Source of the DNA: Fragum whitleyi | Lineage: Eukaryota > Mollusca > Bivalvia > Cardiida > Cardiidae | Reading direction: 5' to 3' | Length of the DNA stretch: 64,000 bases | Assembly (NCBI GenBank): GCA_948146395.1 | Contig: OX411543.1 | Coordinates: 20,748,026 to 20,812,025, forward strand | Part shown: one piece after another, positions 56,297 through 64,000 of the stretch | Layout: every line of letters starts with the position of its first letter | Numbering within the stretch: the stretch's first letter is position 1 | Position numbers and translations under genes: made by a program | The notes under the pieces: model-generated | Seen by the model: only the letters and a program-made list of their open reading frames with translations | What the model was told of the DNA's origin: nothing | The model's database searches: none

Positions 56297-56559
56297 ATGC
56301 GACCTGTCACGCGAAAAGGGACCATCTGGGAAGTGCGTAAAGTGTCGACCCTTGTCAGACTGCGCGGATTGCGCAGACTGACTAGGGTCGATACTTTTCG
56401 CACTTAACTAATTTCTGAATCTAGAATAATCAATCTACCTTTTCGTGAAAGAATTTTTAAAATGGGACCTATGACTGACCTATTCTAGAGCCAATCTCTT
56501 TTTCAAAAATTTTATTTGACGGAGTTCCCAGATGGTCCATTTTCGTGTGACGGGTCACA
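56297..56559 (+). mobile_element. GTGACCCGTCACG-type MITE (copy 6, reference copy)
   Basis: ACCTGTCACGCGAAAAGGGACCATCTGGGA at the left (parts: CGAAAAGGGACCATCTGG) pairs with TCCCAGATGGTCC..TTTTCGTGTGACGGGTCACA at the right. Between 56331 and 56405 a second inverted repeat, AAGTGCGTAAAGTGTCGACCC / GGGTCGATACTTTTCGCACTT, closes on TGTCAGACTGCGC/GCGCAGACTGACT with a five-base loop. No reading frame; 263 bp. Confidence 0.85.
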
Positions 56560-56978
56560 TATATAAAATCAATATGTACTGTTAATCAACTGTATAACTG
56601 CAAAAAATTTGAAATAATTCATTTAAACTCTCAGAAATTTGAAATCAGCTTTTCAGCGGTAATTCCCCGGAAATGACCAAATTATAGGTCTGCAAAGCTT
56701 TCCATTATAAATTTTCCTACCAAAAAAATAATATTCCCTGAAAGCGAAGGTTCATTTTTGTGATAATAAATCGTTTTCATTACTCTATAAGAAGTTTTTG
56801 TTAGGCAAATCATGGTCAAGAACCTGTTCCGGTACACTATCCGGCTAATTTAGAGCACTTCCAAATGTTTTCCTCGTAAAATAATAATAAATCTGTTCAG
56901 TGAACTGTCTTGTTTTGTAGGATAATGAAACGCTTACGACTACCGTCTCATTAAAACGAGCATTATGTAAAGTTAAAA

Positions 56979-57160
56979 ATGGTGAAATTGATCATAATCC
57001 CAATTTAAAACATTTTAAATCGCTCGCTCAGCTCTCAATTCATTGCATTCTACCATTCGACCAGTCATTCGAATACTTCAAAATCTTTAAAAACGTTCCA
57101 TATATTCATTCGAATCGATTGCTCTCTTTCAGCACACCGTGTGTTCAATTACTACAGTCT
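56979..57160 (-). mobile_element. TACAGTTA-type MITE fragment, inverted
   Basis: ATGGTGAAATTGATC then AAACATTTTAAATCGCTCGCTCAGC are the reverse of the right end of 34512-34949; CATTCGAACAG-like repeats follow. Confidence 0.45.
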
Positions 57161-57176
57161 GCTTATGCACTTTAAA

Positions 57177-57410
57177 CCTTTGCTGTTTAATTCCTGCTTT
57201 TTACGTGCCTATGAATTTATGATTGAGAAAACATTATGAAAAAAAGAAGAAATTGTTTCTGACAAGCAATTTCTTCTTTTTCCACACTATTTTCTACCCT
57301 ACTGAATGTTTTTTGTCTTTTTTTTCAATTTAAATCCACATTAACATATGGTTTACAAAACCTTTGAATTCGGACAGGTCTAAAATTTTGTAAAACAGGA
57401 AATGGTTTAT
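57177..57410. mobile_element. TTAA-type MITE, family 2 (copy e, inverted)
   Basis: AAACCTTTGCTGTTTAATTCC start; hairpin AAGAAGAAATTG/CAATTTCTTCTT at 57245-57280; AAAACAGGAAATGGTTTA end. The TTAA flanks have mutated. Confidence 0.7.
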
Positions 57411-57562
57411 AAGTCCTCTTACATAAGGAAAACAGTCAATTGTTCGGCATGAATGTTTGAAATGAATAAGCGTTAGAAGAGACGAGAAAATATAATTCGA
57501 TGAACCATTATCCTAGAAAAGAATTCGGTTGGTTATAATGTCACATAATCCATGATTATTGC

Positions 57563-58208
57563 CTTGGCAGGGCGGAGCCTAAGTAACGAGTCATTGCATT
57601 TAAGGTTGAGGTAAATCAATTTTTATTTACAATCACTTATTTCTATAGATATAGGTGTATTTTCAAAGCTGAGCCATGACGTAGGCGCCGAGTCCATGAC
57701 CATAGGTAAATCGGATATAAATCAAAATCAAACGATAGGAATTTAACCTGGTCCCTTCACTGAAATTGTGAAACTACATGTTTGGGTGAACCTTATGTTG
57801 TAAGACAAACAATAACGTTGGTTTAAAAGGTAAACTTTAATCTTTCTTAATATATTATTTTAACCTGGTTTATCTATTTCGAACAAATGGCACAATAATC
57901 TAACGGTAATAAGTTGATTTCACGGCTCACCGCGAAAAATCCAACAATAGTCGTCTTAGAAAGCGTGTGACATTAAATCGTAGTTTGGTTACCAAAGCCT
58001 CTTAACTTCAGCATGTCTAAGCTGAAGTTACGAGGCTTTGGTAACCAAACGATGTTCACTTTCCGGTATGCACGTAAATCCTTTTGGTTTAAGGGTACAG
58101 TTATTTGCTCGCGTTTACGATAATTGCGATATAACCTTTGAAAGAACACATAATACTGAAAAATAAACTCGCCAAATTACGTCTCGGCTAAGCCACACCC
58201 TGACAGTT
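57563..58208. mobile_element. GGCAGGGCGG-ended MITE (copy c) with extra internal sequence
   Basis: CTTGGCAGGGCGGAGCCTAAG left and GGCTAAGCCACACCCTGACAG right ends. The centre TAACTTCAGC/GCTGAAGTTA (58009-58033) is in TTTGGTTACCAAAGCC/GGCTTTGGTAACCAAA arms. About 300 bp longer than copy b, between 57650 and 57950. Confidence 0.65.
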
Positions 58209-59020
58209 GAATTATAACGCAGAATACATAATAAAACAATTGCACAAACAACCATTGAAAATAAGCCAATTTGGTAAAAATATTTTCTGATATAGGTGAA
58301 CCGAGCTTCTTACACAGATCCATCATAGATCATAGAAACCTATATTTCATTACCTTGTAAACAAAACATTCTTAAAATAAACGATTGTAAATACCAGATA
58401 AACATTTAGGTTAGACAGTTAATTAGGGGGTCAAATGGTCCAGGAAAGGTTCACATGTGTCAATATTCGGAGAGGTTTCAGAATGCAAGTAAGTAAGAGC
58501 AAACAACCAAAAAAAGTTACATATATGCGATGATCTTCCCGAAAACAAACTCCGCATTCTGGGAAATAAATCATAGTCATTGACAAATAATCAATACACT
58601 CGGTTTCGTAAGTTATAATGTTGGAACGTAGCTCTTTTGTTTATTTCAAGTTTCGAAGGATCGTGCATTCATTACTTTTACAATTCTTAGTCTAAGTTTC
58701 AATAGTGTATCGTTACAGAAGGCAATATCGGAAATATTTTAGATTTTGACCATATAAAACCTTTGTCCTGACGTAATTGGTTTAACTCGTAGGTAGCACT
58801 GAATCGAAACATAGAACACCAGTAAATCTAAATCGAATCCATGAAATGGTCGAACAACTCCATTTACAAAATACGTATTTCGACTGCCTTTTTTTTTTTG
58901 TTTGGAATTTTTTCAACTGATATCATTTCTCTCCCTCTTGAACAGAACTCAAGGTCTACAGACAGAACATCGTTCTGTTTCTTGTCAAAGAATGTCAAAA
59001 CAAAGGATTGTACATGGGTA
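58209..59020. other. Intergenic interval without recognised feature
   Basis: AT-rich; no repeat shared with the rest of the window and no coding pattern recognised. Confidence 0.35.
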
Positions 59021-59021
59021 A

Positions 59022-59395
59022 ATAAATAGAGGATAATCGTTTGTCAAAATGTAAGATCGATTTATATTTCATTAAATGACCAACAAAAGCTATATTCATA
59101 TAGCTTTTGTAGTTCACGAAATAAAATATCAATCGATCTTTCTCAAAAGACAAGCGATTATTATATTTCTTTAACGCAAAAATGAGACAAGGTGCTAGAA
59201 TTTTAGTACAAAGCGCATCATTTTGCACGCAAATGTAAGATGACGTCACTAATTTGGTTCCGCTTAGACAACGTCAGATAGGGAGAAATGAATGAAAGCG
59301 TGTTAATTTTCAATGTACTTCAACTGGTTAGGCTGTGAGTTTAACAAATGATAATCTGTGGTTATTTCAAGATAATCCACCGAAAAGCATTAAAG
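59022..59395 (+). mobile_element. Hairpin/CRE element, tandem unit 1
   Basis: AATAGAGGATAATCGTTTGT opens; a shortened palindrome centre AAAGCTATATTCATATAGCTTTT follows; TTTCTTTAACGC and GCATTAAAGAAATAG bound the second part. TGACGTCA is at 59241. The end of this unit is the start of the next one. Confidence 0.68.
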
Positions 59396-59825
59396 AAATA
59401 GAGGATAATCGTTTGTTTGAGTGTAAGATCGATTTATATTTCATTGAGTGGACAACAAAAGCTATATTTTCACGAGTGGCGGAGCCACGAATGGAAATAT
59501 AGCTTTTGTTGTTCACGAAATGATATATAAATCTATCCTACTCGAAAAACCAACGATTATTCCATTTCTTTAATGCAAAAATGAAACAAAATGTGACATT
59601 TCTAGGACATATTTTCGTAAAGCGTGTCATTTTGCACGTGCTTGCTATGCAACGTACATTGTGACGTCACTTTCTTCACCCCGCATATATAACGTCAGAT
59701 AGAATGAAATGCACAAAAGCAGGGTATAAGCTTGTGGTAATTTCACTGCTATTGCGGTGAGATTATCAAGTGATAATCTACCGTTATTTTTCGATAAACC
59801 ACCGAAAAGCATTAAAGAATATGTT
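59396..59825 (+). mobile_element. Hairpin/CRE element, tandem unit 2
   Basis: GAGGATAATCGTTTGTTTG, palindrome centre CACGAGTGGCGGAGCCACGA as at 36026-36455, TTTCTTTAATGC and GCATTAAAGAA. TGACGTCA at 59662; the second CRE is mutated to AACGTCAG. Shares its first bases with the last bases of unit 1. Confidence 0.68.
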
Positions 59826-60473
59826 GATCCTTGTCATGTTGAACCCGGAATATTCCTGCCTTGCTAAGAGGTATATACAAAGATCTGCCTGCACCTATGT
59901 GCAGTCTGATCTTAGTCTACATCACCTGTTTGTCTTCTTTCAAGCAGAGTTGTTCATTTGATAAACTTTCAACCAATGAGGGCAAGAAAAATTGCCCTTC
60001 ACCCTTGGATTTCAGTGCTTTTGGTACTTTGATATGAGTGCAATTTTGAAAGAGGATTTTAACTGAGCATGACATGGGTTAATATCTACCCTTATCTCTA
60101 ACTCAGCATTTGAATCTATAACTGTATAATATTTACCAAAATTTAAAAGGGATCAATAACTAAAATTAATATAACTGAAGTTGTTATTATTGAAGTATAT
60201 GGAATGAGCAACTTCGCTAGTTATTCATTATGCCTTTTTCTACAGTTAAGAAGATCTGGACATTGACTTTCTTTCCGATCAAAATCATTCGAAATCGCCC
60301 AATCTTCGATCCATTCATTTATTTCTACCACTCACTCAGACAATTAAAAAACGCTCCAAAATCAACAAAAAGTGTACTATCAACAACAACATTCAAAATG
60401 TAAATTAAAATATTTATCGCTAGAAAAAAATACAAAATTCTATAAGTGTCTGATTAGTTCGTGAAGAATAATA

Positions 60474-60731
60474 AGGTACTGACCAGATAGAAATAGATAA
60501 TTTCAGCAACGTTTATAGCTTTACTTGACCTTGTACTATGGTCTGTATTCTGTTCAAAGATACATACAAATTATAAAGAACAGGCCAGATAACGCTAGAT
60601 ATTTTTAGCTGCGTTTATAGTATTACTTGGTGAGGACATTATACTATAGTCTGTATTCTGTTCAAATATACATACAAATTATAAAGCACTGACCAGATTC
60701 TGATAGATGATTTTAGCACCGCTTATAGTAT
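60474..60731 (+). repeat. 108-bp tandem repeat, about 2.4 units
   Basis: GTCTGTATTCTGTTCAAA(G/T)ATACATAC starts units at 60541 and 60649; ACTGACCAGAT and TTATAG(C/T) lie at the unit ends. The next unit start appears at 61604 after a retroelement fragment and continues at 63277 after a DNA transposon. Confidence 0.75.
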
Positions 60732-61605
60732 GTTTTACTGTTGTCACCGATCATAAGCCATTGACAACTATTTGGACAAAGAAACAAACGCCGTTACGCA
60801 TTGAACGTTGGGGATTACTTTTACAATCGTTCAAACTAAAAATTGAATATAGGCCTGGAAAAGACAATCCATCAGATTACATCATACGTCACCCTTTGAA
60901 AATCGATCAGGATACTCGAAATCTTGCCGAGGAATATGTGGAATTGTTTGCGAGGAGTCGGTTCCAAATGCGATGACTATGGACGAAATAAAAAATGCGT
61001 CAATCAATGATCAAACAATACTAAAAGCTATTGAATACACGAAATCTTGGAAATGGTACGAATAAGAGACACCTGAGGTCAACGATGACATTAATTTGGA
61101 GGAATTACTTTCTTTGAAAAATGTTAAAGACGAACTAACCGTTCATTGTGACACTGTTCTTTTGAAAAAAGACAAAGTCGTTACAATCAAAAGCAAATAA
61201 ATTAGGCCACGAGGGGCATCAAGGAACATCACGAACAAACGTTTTATACAATGAAAGGTATGGTATCCTAATCGCAATGCTAACATCGAACACGCGATTC
61301 AGGGATGCATGGCGTGTCAGGCAAATAAAAAGGAGTCGAAGCCGAAGGAGCCGCTTAGATTGTCTGAAATGCCTTCTGGTCCCTGACATAAGCTCATTGC
61401 CGACTTCTGTGATCCGTTAGATACAGGAGAATATCTGATGGTGATAATAGATGTATATTCGCGATATCCAGTTGCGGAAATTATTAAATCAGTTTCTGCT
61501 AATTCTGTGAATTCGGTGATAGATAAGGTTTTATCTGTGTTTGGTGTGCCGGAAGTGATGAAAACGGATAACGGTTGCCCGTTCAATAGCCATAAGTATA
61601 CACAT
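60732..61605 (+). pseudogene. Decayed Ty3/gypsy pol fragment: RNase H to integrase
   Basis: RNase H end: VVTDHKPLTTIW, RIERWGLLLQSF, KIEYRPGKDNPSDY (60740-60905). The linker is broken by frameshifts and stops. The integrase Zn-finger is seen as GHEGHQGTSRTN and CMACQAN, then the core with ADFCDPLDTGEYL, VIIDVYSRYP and MKTDNGCPFNS, giving two of the three catalytic acids. A stop replaces the usual Trp before HKLIADF (61385). RT, the third catalytic Glu and LTRs are absent. It sits within the 108-bp tandem repeat on both sides. Confidence 0.85.
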
Positions 61606-61626
61606 TGTACTATAGTCTGTATTCTG

Positions 61627-63273
61627 GGGCCTCTTTCAAGAAAGGTTCTACGATTGAAATTTGGTCGTATCGCAATCGTACGATAAAAATTGGCTTTCAA
61701 GAAACTTTTTGGCTTTCAAGAAAGGCGTCGTATCGTGAAATCTACGATAATATATACGACAACTTCAGACCAGTCGTAAATTTTACGATTTTGTCTCTAT
61801 GAGCCTTGAATGTTTTCGGATTCCTTTCAAGCTCTCGCGGATGTTAGAACAATTATTTAGCTATGCACATGCCAAATTTCCAAGTACAATATAGTGTAAT
61901 AAACGAGATATATTGAAAACAACAGATGCACCATCATTTCGATGTTTGATTTTACCCTGCGATAATAATCGTACGATTGTCGCAGAATGTTTTTATAGTG
62001 GTATTCATTTGTTTATTTACCGTAAGAATCGACCCTTTTGTGATCATCACTGAAAACGTTTGCCTATCCCTCCTTGTGACACAGAAAGTGGGAGATACCA
62101 AATCAAAAGATTTTTACGTTTTTACTTACTTTTTTTAAAAAAACAAACTACTCTCACATTATGCAATATGGATTCCTGTGTTTCATGCTTCAAGTATGAC
62201 ATAAATTAAAAGGAAAATTCCACAGCCTCTTGTCAAAACCATACAATTCTAAATAGGAGGATTTCTTATTAACAACAACAACAACATCATCATCATCACC
62301 ATCATCATAAACAACAAAATCGCCGCACTCGATATTTTTTCTCTCTCTGTTCGTCAAAGATGAAGTGAGCAAATAATCAAGCAGATACAATAATTGAACG
62401 GCGACATTGAGCCTGATGAAACATGTCTAAGCTTCATGTAACTGTTGTAGTAACACGGATACGACAACGAGCATTGTACTAGAACCGAAGTTAGAGTAAT
62501 CGGTGATTTTGAACTAAAGCGATTGAATATAATATCCATCTAAAGTTCATTTCGATACTACCCCTCTATAGTTCGTTTCAATACCTTCCATATAGGCACA
62601 GAACTATACGATTTGAACAATTACATAACAAATACATACAAGAAAAATGGATGAGCCATTTACATTTTTTCATCTTACCCTTTTAAAAATGTTTTATTCT
62701 TATACTTCACCAGAAAACAACCAACCAACCAAACAACAATGATAATACAATATAATGATAATAAAGTCATACACCGAAAACTTAGTGCAGATGATCATTA
62801 ACTAGAACATGTGCATTTTACAATGCTCCACATTCGGAGCGACAGTCGGATTACTTTCATGGACTTGAATCGACAGTGTAAACTAAAATAACTATGCAAT
62901 TATGAGCACTTGCACTATTATAATGACAAAGATATTTAGATTTCGATGAGAAATGTGTAGTTCGACGAATTATGTTTTAATAATCCTCGTTAAATATGCA
63001 TTAATATACAAGTAAATGGATTTTCCACGGTCAGTTTGCTGATTTACCCTTTTTGGTAGTTTACAAAGCGGACAATTTACCCACTAACGCGGAAGTTTTT
63101 ATCATATGATCAGCACGTGCAGATGTGAAAGATCAACTTTACGATAATCTTATGAGGTCGTATAGTCTGCGATTTTCAACGATATTTTTGTGAAAGCCGT
63201 ATACGACCGTCTTAAATATAATCGTACGATATTTATAAGATAAATCGTACGATGTTTTTCTTGAAAGAGGCCC
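61627..63273. mobile_element. Harbinger-like element, 1.65 kb, non-autonomous
   Basis: GGGCCTCTTTCAAGAAA and TTTCTTGAAAGAGGCCC are exact inverted ends; CTG flanks both sides (61624-61626, 63274-63276). The palindrome ATCGTACGAT recurs near both ends (61673, 61967, 63222, 63246), as expected of transposase-binding subterminal repeats. The middle has AAC/ATC microsatellite (62273-62320) but no transposase or Myb-like frame. The 108-bp unit is split cleanly by it. Confidence 0.78.
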
Positions 63274-63656
63274 CTGTTCAAATATACATACAAATTAAAT
63301 CCAGTCATCACGAAGTTGTTGTTTTATATATACTCAGAACAAGAAGTTAAGCGCCACCAGTTTTTAGACAGAAGATTTTTAAAGGCAGGGAGCCTGCATT
63401 AATTCAAAATAACAGAGATGTTAATATTGAGTTCCAATGCTGAAAATGGTATGTTGACTTAACAATTTCACAACAATACATGGGTGGTGATAAATTTGAT
63501 TGACTTTGTACCTTGAAATGTAAATGACGTATTTTCACCTTTTTTTAAAACATGAAAAAACTATTGTCAAAGCCGACTTACGGTGTTGTCTATGACACGC
63601 AACTTGCAATTAGAAGTCAGATAACACAAATGCGATTTATTCCAGTCACATCTTAG
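63274..63656. other. Flank between Harbinger-like element and Tc1 transposase
   Basis: Starts with the rest of the split 108-bp unit (TTCAAATATACATACAAATT, 63277). The rest is unassigned; the Tc1 element's 3' inverted repeat should lie here but was not identified. Confidence 0.35.
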
Positions 63657-64000
63657 TCAGTAGCGTTTGTAAGATCCGTGAGCATTGGTCACTGCGCGCA
63701 TCCTCCTCGGTGTGCCACAAATCAGCCTCTGGATGATGTGCTGAGGGATTTGCTGCCACTTCTGGTGCAGTGCTGCTTCTAACTCAACCACATTTGGTAC
63801 AGGAGGCTCTCTCCGACGTATACGGCGCCCTAAAATGTCCCACAGGTGCTCGATGGGGTTAAGATCGGGACTACAAGCTAGCCATGGAATGGTGGTGATG
63901 GCTTCACGTTGGATTACGTCCGCCATGACTCTTGCTCTGTGGGGTCTGGCGTTATCATCCATGTACACTGGTCTTGTTCGAAGAGGGTGATTGTCAAAAT
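63657..64000 (-). CDS. Tc1/mariner transposase, C-terminal part, cut by window end
   Basis: The frame enters from beyond 64000 (RTRPVYMDDNARPHRARV) and ends at 63657 with no break. MDDNARPH carries the second catalytic Asp and SPDLNPIEHLWDILGRRI the third acidic position of the DDE/DDD core. About 113 residues are visible of the roughly 340 usual for Tc1 transposases. The enzyme cuts and inserts the element at TA sites. The open frame over this part suggests a fairly young copy; the rest is needed to tell whether it is intact. Confidence 0.88.
   Translation of the reverse strand, partial: FDNHPLRTRPVYMDDNARPHRARVMADVIQREAITTIPWLACSPDLNPIEHLWDILGRRIRRREPPVPNVVELEAALHQKWQQIPQHIIQRLICGTPRRMRAVTNAHGSYKRY

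Noticed and set aside
60474..60731. CRISPR-like repeat
   Set aside because: Head-to-tail tandem units with no spacers, in a eukaryotic transposon-rich context.

Overview
This window is eukaryotic nuclear DNA: AT-rich, intron-containing, and dominated by transposable elements. It is most likely from a mollusc, probably a marine bivalve. This is inferred from a temptin-like exon pair (temptin is a molluscan secreted protein), tRNA-derived SINEs, many short inverted-repeat elements, and long internally repeated dispersed elements whose tails run GTGGACGGACG...GTGAGCTAAAA. There are no operons, rRNA genes, CRISPR arrays or functional tRNA genes.

Two host genes can be rebuilt from splice sites and reading phase, both on the minus strand. 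Gene 1 (48680 down to 25940) has eight exons with matching phases. It encodes a copper type II, ascorbate-dependent monooxygenase of the DBH/MOXD family, preceded by a temptin-like Cys-rich module. All the usual copper ligands are visible: VHH, IHW, HMH and the EMC methionine. A hydrophobic C-terminus suggests a membrane or GPI anchor. Its first exon or exons were not found. Gene 2 (20184 down to 8685, incomplete at its 3' side) encodes an unrecognised secreted protein, with a signal-peptide exon and three further exons.

The most striking structure lies in gene 2. A 1.96-kb segment carrying one of its exons is present twice (8212-10169 and 15412-17373). The copies differ at only two bases and in one G-tract. 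Between them, abutting both copies, sits a 5.2-kb L1/Tx1-type LINE with a poly(A) tail and an AATAAA signal. This looks like an exceptionally long target-site duplication that duplicated a coding exon. The exon is 170 nt, so splicing in both copies would break the reading frame.

Layout: 1-316 dispersed repeat; about 1.17-5.2 kb CR1/L2-like LINE (minus); 5.2-8.2 kb intergenic or intronic DNA with two inverted-repeat elements; 8.2-20.2 kb gene 2 with the duplication and LINE; 20.2-25.7 kb SINEs, MITEs, an internally repeated element and microsatellites; 25.9-48.7 kb gene 1, with introns filled by MITE families (GTGACCCGTCACG type, TTAA types, TACAGTTA type and a hairpin type with CRE motifs), SINEs and tandem repeats; 48.7-60.4 kb more repeats, including a 1.5-kb internally repeated element; 60.5-63.3 kb a 108-bp tandem repeat interrupted by a decayed Ty3/gypsy pol fragment and a 1.65-kb Harbinger-like element; 63.66 kb to the end, the 3' part of a Tc1/mariner transposase (minus). 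The genes do not form a pathway; what links the region is repeated, nested transposon insertion around two secreted-protein genes.
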